From positions 1-12,950 of the forward strand of contig JAPDJZ010000115.1 in the NCBI GenBank assembly GCA_029258815.1: a stretch of DNA of 12,950 nt, written 5' to 3'. A program made the position numbers and the translations under genes. Under the pieces are notes generated by a model. It ran no database searches. It worked only from the letters and a program-made list of their open reading frames with translations, and was not told the DNA's origin. This document shows, piece by piece, positions 6,642 to 12,790 of the stretch. Origin of the DNA: an archaeon (GTDB lineage: Archaea > Thermoproteota > Nitrososphaeria_A > Caldarchaeales > Wolframiiraptoraceae). Each line of letters opens with the position of its first letter. Positions within the stretch are counted from its first letter, which is position 1.

Positions 6642-7580
6642 TCACGCGGGCCGCCTCCCCAAAAGCTTCTCGTAGGCTAGCATCGTGATCGCTGAAGCCG
6701 CTAGAGCCGCCGCTAGAAGCTGGAGGGTCGTCTCCAAGTAGGCTAGGATCCAGGGTCTTAGAAGCATGGCTAGGGCGAGGCCTATCATCAGGTATCCCGA
6801 GATCAGCTTGATCCTCTTAGCCCATAGGCCGGAGATCCTCATCCTCCCAAGCGTGTAGGCGAATAGCAGGACTATTCCGAGGAGCGGGAGAACGTAGACG
6901 ACGTTATAGAACGCGAGGTAGAGATAATAGGCCACGGGATCGAGGTTTAAGGATGAGAGGAGGCTTACGTACATTAGCGGGAACCCGGGCGTGCAGAATA
7001 GCTCGTAGAGGTTTACGGTGAATGCTAGGATCGACGCGCCGACGACTAGGCCGGCCGTGGACTCTATGCTCATAAGCCTTCTAGCGGATCTGCCGATCCT
7101 GGCGAGGCTTTTCTCGGAGGCTCCGAGGGATGGGCCCGCCCCGCCGAGCAGGTAGTCCTTGACGTTCAGCGTTCCGGCGGCTATCACGGCGATCATGATT
7201 ATCCAGATCGCGGGCTTGAATCGGTTTAGGAGTTCGAGAACGTTGAGCCAAGCCGCCATGAAGAGGAAGTAGCAGAGGCCCGAAACCGCGACGAAGATCC
7301 CGCCGACGATCATTATCCTAAGCCTATCCCTAGCGTAGATCAGGATGCTCAGGAGGAAGGTTAGGATGTAGAAGGCGCACGGGTTTACGCTATCCATCCC
7401 CGCTATCATGAAGGTGAGCCAGAGGAGGTTGCTCGACCCGCCCTCCAACTCCGCCTCAGGGCTTGCTAGATCTTCATGCTTCTCAAACGCGGACGCGGAG
7501 CCGGCCAAGAACCCTAGGATTAAGATCGCTAAGATGAGCGCGCACGAAAGACTTCTCCGCCGGAGCAGCCTCCAGCTCAA
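6642..7580 (-). CDS. CcdA/DsbD-like thiol-disulfide transport membrane protein
   Basis: A polytopic membrane protein of about 312 residues. After a basic start (RRR) comes a hydrophobic segment ending AGSASA, a plausible signal peptide or first membrane helix, then a roughly 20-residue acidic stretch facing outside and about six or seven further hydrophobic segments. Two cysteines sit in conserved-looking contexts: C68 in DSVNPCAF and C196 in ELFCTPGFP. Paired membrane cysteines of this kind are the redox pair of CcdA/DsbD proteins, which carry reducing equivalents from cytosolic thioredoxin across the membrane. No thioredoxin domain is attached or encoded nearby. TTG 7580 is chosen because GGTGAT lies 6 nt before it and overlaps the RimI stop, indicating coupled translation. 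GTG 7598 and GTG/ATG-like starts further upstream would run deep into rimI. The subfamily assignment is tentative. Confidence 0.78.
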   Translation of the reverse strand: MSWRLLRRRSLSCALILAILILGFLAGSASAFEKHEDLASPEAELEGGSSNLLWLTFMIAGMDSVNPCAFYILTFLLSILIYARDRLRIMIVGGIFVAVSGLCYFLFMAAWLNVLELLNRFKPAIWIIMIAVIAAGTLNVKDYLLGGAGPSLGASEKSLARIGRSARRLMSIESTAGLVVGASILAFTVNLYELFCTPGFPLMYVSLLSSLNLDPVAYYLYLAFYNVVYVLPLLGIVLLFAYTLGRMRISGLWAKRIKLISGYLMIGLALAMLLRPWILAYLETTLQLLAAALAASAITMLAYEKLLGRRPA

Positions 7581-7586
7581 GAGTCG

Positions 7587-7592
7587 ATCACC
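7587..7592 (-). promoter_or_regulatory. ribosome binding site of the CcdA-like gene
   Basis: GGTGAT on the minus strand is an exact complement to the archaeal 16S 3' end, overlaps the RimI stop codon and has 6 nt before TTG 7580. It decides the start of the membrane protein. Confidence 0.55.
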
Positions 7593-8061
7593 GCCCACCC
7601 TCGAGAAGCTTCTCCCCGCGGTAGGCGTCTCTTCCCCGTCCATAATAGTTTTTCACCCTCTCGATGAGCCTGAAACCGAGCGACTCGTAGAGCCTGATGG
7701 CCGGCTCGTTATCGACCGCAACCTCTAGAACGAGCTTCTCGCACCCCATCCGCCTAAACTCCTCCTCGAGCCTGGTTAGCAGGGATCTGCCGACCCCCCT
7801 CCCCCTATGCTCGGGCTTAACCTCGACGGTGTAGATCCTCCCCACGATCGAGCCGCGAGCCTTCTCGATCCTCCCTATCGCGGATCCTATTATCCGGCCC
7901 CTCTCATCCACGGCCTTCAAGGCTATGCTATCCGGGTCGAGGAGGAGGAATCTTATGAAGCTCCTATCGTAGGCGTGGCTTCCGAAGCACTCCAGCTCGA
8001 GCCTGCGAATCTCCTCCAGATCGCCTACGTCCGCCTCCGCTATCCTATAAGCTTCCCTCAT
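7588..8061 (-). CDS. rimI: GNAT N-alpha-acetyltransferase, RimI/Ard1 type
   Basis: A 157-residue single-domain GNAT enzyme expected to acetylate protein N-termini with acetyl-CoA. The acetyl-CoA pyrophosphate loop is RGRGVG (about residues 86-91) following VEVKPEH, and the family end signatures NEPAIRLYESLGF and YYGRGRDAY are present. Archaeal proteins of this kind act on many N-termini, unlike bacterial RimI, which acts on S18. ATG 8061 lies about 25 nt past a TATA-like box, fitting a leaderless start. A GTG at 8076 would add five residues. It diverges from isopentenyl phosphate kinase with a gap under 40 nt and is followed by the CcdA-like gene in the same operon. Confidence 0.9.
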   Translation of the reverse strand: MREAYRIAEADVGDLEEIRRLELECFGSHAYDRSFIRFLLLDPDSIALKAVDERGRIIGSAIGRIEKARGSIVGRIYTVEVKPEHRGRGVGRSLLTRLEEEFRRMGCEKLVLEVAVDNEPAIRLYESLGFRLIERVKNYYGRGRDAYRGEKLLEGGR

Positions 8062-8078
8062 CCCGCAGGCCGGCACAT

Positions 8079-8090
8079 CTTAATATTAGA
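8079..8090. promoter_or_regulatory. shared divergent TATA-like box between rimI and ipk
   Basis: CTTAATATTAGA, near symmetric, is the only A/T-rich block between the two divergent genes. It is about 25 nt from the rimI ATG (8061) on one side and about 27 nt from a GTG (8112) in the kinase frame on the other. The two promoters must overlap almost fully. Confidence 0.5.
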
Positions 8091-8099
8091 TCCCGCTGA

Positions 8100-8918
8100 G
8101 TGATATACTTGGTGCCCGAGAGGTTGCCCGGGAGAGGCGGATTGGTGGTCGTGAAGCTCGGCGGTTCCCTCATAACTGATAAGCACAGAAGATTCTCCCT
8201 GAACTCGAATGTAATTAAGAGGATTGGGAGAGAGCTCTCCGAGGCGGTCAAGCTCGCGGGCCTCGACCTCATAGTCGTTCACGGGGGAGGATCCTACGCT
8301 CATCCGGTAGCAAAAGAGTATTCGGTCTCGGAGGGCTACGTTGACGAAAGGCATCTCGAAGGCTTCGTTAAGACCTCCGAGGCGGTTAGGAGGTTGAACC
8401 TCGACGTCGTCGAGAACTTGGTCGAGGGCGGGTTGAACGCCATCCTAGTCCCCGCCTCCTCGATCTTCATAACCAGATCCGGAAGGATAATCACCTGCAA
8501 TCTGGAGCCCGTTCTCTCGGCCTTCAGGATCGGGGTAATTCCGGTTACGAGCGGCGACGTCGTCTTCGATAGGGATAGGGGGTTCGCGATACTGTCGGGG
8601 GACGGGATAAGCGCCTACCTCGCTGCGAGGCTCAGGGCTAGGAGGCTCATCTTCGCCATGGACGTCGACGGGGTCTATGCGAGGGACCGCGCCACGGGAG
8701 AGGTTAGGGTCGTCGAGGAGTTCTCTAGGGGGATGATGATAGAGCCCATGGGCTCTGGGGTAGAGGATGTTACGGGCGGCATAGTGAATAAGATCGAGGA
8801 AGGGCTTTCAGCGGCCGAGGCCGGGGTGGAGGTCCTGTTCGTCAACGGCCTCGTCGAGGGTAGGGTTAGAAGAGCCGTCTTGGGGGAGCCGGTTTCCGGG
8901 ACTAGGCTTAAGCCCTAG
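8100..8918 (+). CDS. ipk: isopentenyl phosphate kinase
   Basis: An amino acid kinase-fold enzyme that phosphorylates isopentenyl phosphate to isopentenyl diphosphate, the last step of the archaeal alternative mevalonate route to membrane lipids. In the longest form (272 residues) the ATP-binding start is VKLGGSLITDK (K19), the glycine loop plus catalytic histidine is HGGGSYAH (H68, matching the IPK signature His), followed by SGDGI, MDVDGVY and VTGGIVNKI. The rest fits the family in length and order. The N-terminus is uncertain: GTG 8100 gives the longest form, GTG 8112 fits leaderless use of the upstream TATA-like box, and TTG 8142 or GTG 8145 after a GAGAGGCGG tract would give the usual short N-terminus. 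Its last 11 nt overlap the end of rps2 on the other strand. Confidence 0.93.
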   Translation: MIYLVPERLPGRGGLVVVKLGGSLITDKHRRFSLNSNVIKRIGRELSEAVKLAGLDLIVVHGGGSYAHPVAKEYSVSEGYVDERHLEGFVKTSEAVRRLNLDVVENLVEGGLNAILVPASSIFITRSGRIITCNLEPVLSAFRIGVIPVTSGDVVFDRDRGFAILSGDGISAYLAARLRARRLIFAMDVDGVYARDRATGEVRVVEEFSRGMMIEPMGSGVEDVTGGIVNKIEEGLSAAEAGVEVLFVNGLVEGRVRRAVLGEPVSGTRLKP

Positions 8919-9540
8919 CGGCCTGCGACCTGATCTGGAGGAATTCCTCGGGCTTTATCCTCTCCGCGAGCTCCGGCGTAAGCTCGCCTCTCTCGATCAG
9001 AACCCTCTTAGCTAGATACCAGAAGGCGTAGGGTAGCGCGAGCCTACCCCTATTATTCATCGGGATCACCAGATCCACGTTCGAGATCACGTTATCGGTG
9101 CTGCACATCCCTATCACCGGTATACGGGCTATCTTCGCCTCGATAACCGCTTGGCTGTCGTACCTCGGGTCGGATACCAAGACGAGCTCGGGCTCGAGAT
9201 AGGTTTTGAGGCTCGGGTTCGTGAAGGTTCCGGGCTCGAAGTGCTCGACTATCGGCACGCACCTCGTATGCTCGCAGAACTTCTTGACGGGGTTTATCCC
9301 GTAGATGTGGGTTGAGACCACGACCACCTCCTCAGGCTTGAAGTACGAGATGAACTTGGCGGCTATGTTAAGCCGCTCGATCGTCTTATTGATGTCTATC
9401 AGGTAGACTCCGTCCGGCCTAAGCCTGTAGATGAACTTCTCCATGTGCTTTACCTTTATCCTCGATCCTATGTAGAGGCCGTTCTTGACGAAGAGCTCCT
9501 GAAGGTTTTCGGCGGATTCGCTTTTCCTCTCCTCGCTCAT
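8908..9540 (-). CDS. rps2: 30S ribosomal protein S2
   Basis: A 210-residue archaeal S2 (uS2), part of the small subunit near the mRNA exit side. Family signatures include NGLYIGSR, YRLRPDGVYLIDINKT, and the C-terminal half with SDPRYDSQAVIEA, NVDLVIPMNNRGR and the helix FWYLAKRVL. An acidic/basic N-terminal tail of about 12 residues precedes the core. The start ATG overlaps the enolase stop (ATGA), with GGTGAG three bases upstream, so translation is coupled to enolase. It is the last gene of the rpoN-eno-rps2 unit, an order common in archaea. Its stop lies inside the opposing kinase gene. Confidence 0.96.
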   Translation of the reverse strand: MSEERKSESAENLQELFVKNGLYIGSRIKVKHMEKFIYRLRPDGVYLIDINKTIERLNIAAKFISYFKPEEVVVVSTHIYGINPVKKFCEHTRCVPIVEHFEPGTFTNPSLKTYLEPELVLVSDPRYDSQAVIEAKIARIPVIGMCSTDNVISNVDLVIPMNNRGRLALPYAFWYLAKRVLIERGELTPELAERIKPEEFLQIRSQAARA

Positions 9541-10781
9541 AGGCTCACCATCCTATCTCTCCCGATGAGCTCGCCTATCCTGAGAAGCTCGTTGGCCTTC
9601 GCGACCCTCTCGCCGCCCACGACGCCAGCCTTCAGGAGCTTTCCGCCCCAAGCGACCGCCAGCTGGGCTAGATGGCCTTCGGGCGGCTCCCCGGATCTAT
9701 GAGATACGACCGGGACTATTCCGTGCCTATGAGCTATCCTAACGGTCTCCATGGCCGTCGTCAGCAGCCCGACCTGATTCGGCTTGATTATGACGGCTTG
9801 AACCGCCTTCTTCTCGGCCGCCTCGCTCATGATCCTCGGATTCGTAACGATTAGATCGTCTCCGCAGATGAGCGTCTTGCCGCGAAGCTGCTTCGAGAGC
9901 TCGGAGAACCCGTCCATGTCGTTCTCGTCCAGCGGGTCCTCGACGTAGAAGAGCTCGTATCTATCCACCCACTCGGCGACCCTCGCCATCTGATCCTCCC
10001 TGCTAAGCTTCACGCCCTCGGTCCTATACACGTAGGCGTTCTCGCCCGGATCCCAGAGGCTCGAAGCGGCGACGTCGACCCCTATCCTTATCCTGAAGCC
10101 CAGCTCATCCGAGATCTCGTCGGCAGCCTGCTTCAGAATCCTAAGCCCGTCCTCGGTCTTCACCGGGGGAGCGTAGGCGCCCTCGTCGCCTCTCCCTAGG
10201 GTGAACCCGCCGAGGAATTCGTCTAGAAGCTTTCCAGCCCTAGCGTGGACTAGGAAGTTCGCCCTAACCGCGTCCTCGACGCTCCCCGCGCCCACCGGGC
10301 TTACGAGCATCTCCTGCCAGTCCGGCGCGCCCCTCCCCGCGTGCGCCCCACCGCCAATAACGTTTCCGAGGGGGTATGGCAGCCTGAAGGAGTCCACGAT
10401 CTTCAGGTGCTCGTAGAGGTTTTTGCCCTGAGCGTTCGCGGCGGCGATCGCGGTCGCGAGGGATACGGCGAAGGCGGCGTTCCCCCCAAGCCTCCTGAAA
10501 TCCTCGGTTCCATCAAACTTCTTCAACACCTCGTCGACGTTCGCGTGATCCGAGGCGTCGACCCCGACGAGCTTCTCGGCGAGCTCCCCGTTTATCAGCC
10601 TAATGGATTCGTCGACGCCCCCCTCCGGATAATACATGACCTCCTTGCCGCCCTTACTCTTTCCGGCTGGGGCGGCGGCTCTGCCGAGGCATCCGCTAAC
10701 CCACGCGTCCACCTCGACCGTGGGCTCCCCCCTGCTGTTATACACCTTCCTAGCCTTAATCCTCTCAAGCCTCATGCTCAT
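9537..10781 (-). CDS. eno: enolase (phosphopyruvate hydratase)
   Basis: A 414-residue glycolytic/gluconeogenic enzyme that interconverts 2-phosphoglycerate and phosphoenolpyruvate. The N-terminal signature is KVYNSRGEPTVEV, and the mobile loop reads APAGKSKGGKEV, keeping the Ser that ligates the second Mg. Catalytic and metal residues are present in order: QE of DWQEML, E in GDEGAY (general acid/base), D of GVDVAASS, E of VEDPLDE, D of CGDDLIV, the catalytic Lys in IKPNQVG, H of SHRSGE and K of LLKAG. SHRSGEPPEG differs from the common SHRSGETED. ATG 10781 is chosen because GGTGAG stands five bases upstream; GTG 10790 would add three residues and ATG 10775 remove two. It overlaps rpoN by 17 nt and rps2 by 4 nt. 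Confidence 0.96.
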   Translation of the reverse strand: MSMRLERIKARKVYNSRGEPTVEVDAWVSGCLGRAAAPAGKSKGGKEVMYYPEGGVDESIRLINGELAEKLVGVDASDHANVDEVLKKFDGTEDFRRLGGNAAFAVSLATAIAAANAQGKNLYEHLKIVDSFRLPYPLGNVIGGGAHAGRGAPDWQEMLVSPVGAGSVEDAVRANFLVHARAGKLLDEFLGGFTLGRGDEGAYAPPVKTEDGLRILKQAADEISDELGFRIRIGVDVAASSLWDPGENAYVYRTEGVKLSREDQMARVAEWVDRYELFYVEDPLDENDMDGFSELSKQLRGKTLICGDDLIVTNPRIMSEAAEKKAVQAVIIKPNQVGLLTTAMETVRIAHRHGIVPVVSHRSGEPPEGHLAQLAVAWGGKLLKAGVVGGERVAKANELLRIGELIGRDRMVSL

Positions 10782-11013
10782 TCTCCTCACCGGCCTTGGG
10801 ATACGCTCCGGAGCCGTATAAGGTTCTAAGCTTAACTATCTCGTCGAAGTACTCGTAGTGGGATAGGAACATCCGCCTGCAGCAGTACCTCTTGACCCCG
10901 AGGTCGTCTAGAACCTTCCCGGGGTGCTCCCCCTGCTCGACGCGCTTCAGATAATCCTCCCACTTATCGGCGATTAAGGCTCCGCAGCTAAAGCATCTGA
11001 TCGGGAACAACAT
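10765..11013 (-). CDS. rpoN: DNA-directed RNA polymerase subunit N (Rpo10)
   Basis: A small 82-residue zinc-binding polymerase subunit, homologous to eukaryotic Rpb10, sitting between the Rpo3/Rpo11 side and the large subunits. The diagnostic pattern is present: PIRCFSCG (C7, C10) and YCCRRM (C44, C45), followed by FLSHYEYFDEIVKL. The family is usually about 65-75 residues, so the tail after about residue 65 (rich in Gly, Glu and ending HEA) is slightly long. It heads the rpoN-eno-rps2 unit and overlaps enolase by 17 nt. No ribosome binding site precedes ATG 11013, and TATA-like boxes lie 25-40 nt upstream. Confidence 0.96.
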   Translation of the reverse strand: MLFPIRCFSCGALIADKWEDYLKRVEQGEHPGKVLDDLGVKRYCCRRMFLSHYEYFDEIVKLRTLYGSGAYPKAGEENEHEA

Positions 11014-11033
11014 GCCCGTTAGCCGGGATCATG

Positions 11034-11056
11034 GGCTTAAGCTCATTATTTTAACC
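11034..11056 (-). promoter_or_regulatory. promoter region of rpoN-eno-rps2
   Basis: Two minus-strand candidates: GGTTAAAATAAT (11045-11056), which would give a leader of about 12 nt, and GGCTTAAGCTCA (about 11033-11042), about 25 nt before ATG 11013, which would give a leaderless message. I cannot choose between them. Confidence 0.4.
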
Positions 11057-11075
11057 TTAAGCCCCGGCGGCTCAT

Positions 11076-11085
11076 CCTTAAATCC
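11076..11085 (+). promoter_or_regulatory. TATA-like box of comB
   Basis: CCTTAAATCC is centred about 31 nt before ATG 11113 in a GC-rich gap, with no ribosome binding site before the ATG, consistent with a leaderless message. Confidence 0.4.
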
Positions 11086-11112
11086 GGCGGGAGAAGACTC
11101 CACGCGAAACCT

Positions 11113-11811
11113 ATGCTCGTAGACATCGTCTTCGGGCTTCCGAGCAGGAGGCTTAGCCGGCTCGTGGTCGTCGACGTGTTCAGATCGAGCACCTCGATAG
11201 TGATGGCTCTCGAGAACGGCGCCGAGGAGGTGATTCCATGCGCCTCGATCGAGGAGGCTAGGAGGTTGAAGAAGCTGGATCCGAGCGTCCTGCTCGTGGG
11301 GGAGGAGAGGGGGATTACGCCGGAGGGCTTCGACCTGAACATCTCCCCGAGCCTTCTCACCCGGGATAGGGTTGGGGGGAGGAGGATAGTCTACCGCTCA
11401 ACGAACCTGATGAAGGTTGTTTCGAGGAACATGGACGCGGAGCTTCTCCTGATAGGAGGGCTCGTGAACGCCGGAGCCGTCGCGAAGTATCTCAGGGAAA
11501 GGAATCCCGAGGACGTCTCGATAGTGGCCTGCGGCTTGATCCCGGACGGGCTGATAACGATCGAGGACGTCGTGGGCGCTGGGGCCATAGCCTCGAGGCT
11601 CGGCGGCGCGGCGCTATCGGACGCGGCCTTGATCGCTAAGCTCGCCTATGAAAACGATGAGTGGAGGAGGATCGTTCCGGAATGCTATATCGCGAACTAT
11701 CTGAGGAAGATCGGCTGGGAGCGGGATATCGAGCTGTGCCTGAGGGAGGATTCGTCGAGGATCGTCCCGGTTTTAGAGAACGGGGTCATCAGAGGGATTA
11801 GGGTCGAGTAG
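11113..11811 (+). CDS. comB: ComB-like 2-phosphosulfolactate phosphatase
   Basis: A 232-residue member of the ComB family, whose founding enzyme removes phosphate from 2-phosphosulfolactate in coenzyme M synthesis. Matching stretches are VVVDVFRSSTSIVMAL (D21, R24, S26, T27), NGAEEVIPCASIEEA, VGEERGITPEGFDL (G63, E64) and IVACGL...TIEDVVGAGAI. Two usual family motifs are altered: DLGNSP reads DLNISP (74-79) and TTNGT reads STNLM (96-100). ComB homologues also occur in organisms without coenzyme M, where the role is not settled, so the substrate is uncertain. No other coenzyme M gene is in the window. The gene lies opposite to and between rpoN and rps9, interrupting a usually co-directional cluster, and ends 2 nt from the rps9 stop. 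Confidence 0.85.
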   Translation: MLVDIVFGLPSRRLSRLVVVDVFRSSTSIVMALENGAEEVIPCASIEEARRLKKLDPSVLLVGEERGITPEGFDLNISPSLLTRDRVGGRRIVYRSTNLMKVVSRNMDAELLLIGGLVNAGAVAKYLRERNPEDVSIVACGLIPDGLITIEDVVGAGAIASRLGGAALSDAALIAKLAYENDEWRRIVPECYIANYLRKIGWERDIELCLREDSSRIVPVLENGVIRGIRVE

Positions 11812-11813
11812 GC

Positions 11814-12212
11814 TCACCTATACGACTTCTGCCTAAACCTTCTGGCCGATCTCCTATTCGGCTTCTTAGGCTCCGCCTGCCTCGGATCTCCCGCGAGCAG
11901 AACCCGGTTATACGGTTTTATCTGCTCGCCGGCCTCCGGGTTATTATCTCGGATGGCTCTCGCTAGGGCGAAGGCGACTGCGTCGGCTATCGCCATGACC
12001 CCACCTCCGTCCACCTTTACGTCGAAGTCGTGGCTCTTCCAGAACTTCTCGTCGAAGTATAGCGGGATCAGGATCTTCTCCCTAGCGATCTCGTTTCCGA
12101 AGTATTCGAGGGGCTGGTTGTTTATGAGGATCCTGCCCGATCCGGGTCTTACCGCGACCCTGGCGACGGCCGTCTTCCTCTTCCCCACGTATATTCCGAG
12201 GGTCTTAGCCAT
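11814..12212 (-). CDS. rps9: 30S ribosomal protein S9
   Basis: A 132-residue archaeal S9 (uS9). It has the family start GIYVGKRKTAVARV, GRILINNQPLEYF, the VDGGGVMAIADAVAFALARA core, and the basic C-terminal tail PNRRSARRFRQKSYR, whose last residues reach the P-site tRNA. Length and motifs are ordinary. Its ATG overlaps the end of rpl13 by 8 nt (ATGGCTAA), showing coupled translation with L13. In many archaea rpoN follows directly; here the opposing comB gene takes that place. Confidence 0.97.
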   Translation of the reverse strand: MAKTLGIYVGKRKTAVARVAVRPGSGRILINNQPLEYFGNEIAREKILIPLYFDEKFWKSHDFDVKVDGGGVMAIADAVAFALARAIRDNNPEAGEQIKPYNRVLLAGDPRQAEPKKPNRRSARRFRQKSYR

Positions 12213-12699
12213 AGGTCAGCCTTCCCCCCGTAAGCTCCTTGCTGAGCTCTCCTAGGGTCACGTATCTTATAATTCTACCTGATCTGCTTCTAGGCTCCTT
12301 CAGAACGGCGTCCTCTATGACCGTCTTCTCGGCTTCCTCAAGCTCCTTGGGAACGCCGACGTAGACCTTAAGCCTCTTCAAAGCCTCCCTCCACCGCTTA
12401 TTATGCCTCGGAAGCATCCTATACACCGTATACCGGAATAGGTTCTCAGGTCTTCTAGGGTACCAGACGGCTCCCCGCTTGGGCGAGACGAAGGCTCTCC
12501 GGGAGATTAGGAACTTGTATCTCTCGAGGATCGCGCGCTTCTCCCCCGTTATTATGGCCTTCTCGACGTTAACGACCGCGACGTTCCTTCCCTCGAGCAG
12601 CATCTTAGCTATCCTCGAGGCGGCTCTGCCGAGCCTATGCATGGTGGCGTCGATCACCAGCTCCCCCCTCTCCTCCTCGACCACCTGCAACTTCTTCAA
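12205..12699 (-). CDS. rpl13: 50S ribosomal protein L13
   Basis: An archaeal L13 (uL13) of 164 residues in the longest form. Seen are LVIDATMHRLGRAASRIAKMLLEG, NVEKAIITGEK, the RGAVWYPRRPENLFRYTVYRMLP region and KRLKVYVGVP, all typical of archaeal/eukaryotic L13. The start is uncertain: TTG 12699 has TGAGG only one base upstream, while TTG 12690 has the same site at 10 nt and gives MQVVEEE. No ATG precedes the conserved core. It is first in its transcript, after a TATA-like box about 26-37 nt upstream. The rpl18e gene that usually lies before rpl13 is absent; a divergent small membrane protein gene is there instead. Confidence 0.95.
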   Translation of the reverse strand: MKKLQVVEEERGELVIDATMHRLGRAASRIAKMLLEGRNVAVVNVEKAIITGEKRAILERYKFLISRRAFVSPKRGAVWYPRRPENLFRYTVYRMLPRHNKRWREALKRLKVYVGVPKELEEAEKTVIEDAVLKEPRSRSGRIIRYVTLGELSKELTGGRLTYG

Positions 12700-12724
12700 G
12701 CCTCAGGGACCCGGGAGCGGAGCC

Positions 12725-12735
12725 GGTTATTAACC
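12725..12735. promoter_or_regulatory. palindromic TATA-like element before rpl13
   Basis: GGTTATTAACC is a perfect 11-nt palindrome around a central T. On the minus strand it lies about 26-37 nt before the rpl13 start, where a TATA box is expected. Its symmetry could allow use in both directions or a dimeric regulator. Confidence 0.45.
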
Positions 12736-12790
12736 CTTCCCGCCTCGGGGGGTAGGGATAATAGCCCCCCTCTACCTAGACCTAGCGGAT

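Noticed and set aside
7596..7643. Longer N-terminus for the CcdA-like protein beginning within rimI
   Set aside because: It would precede the signal-like basic/hydrophobic start with an unlikely Gly/Ser/Glu stretch and overlap rimI by over 50 nt; the GGTGAT site supports TTG 7580.
8731..8740. GATGATGAT resembling a C box of a C/D small RNA
   Set aside because: No D box with correct spacing or paired C'/D' elements, and the bases encode part of the kinase.
8741..8756. Perfect 16-nt palindrome AGAGCCCATGGGCTCT
   Set aside because: It is inside the isopentenyl phosphate kinase coding region, encodes ordinary residues, and one such palindrome in 13 kb of GC-rich sequence is not surprising.
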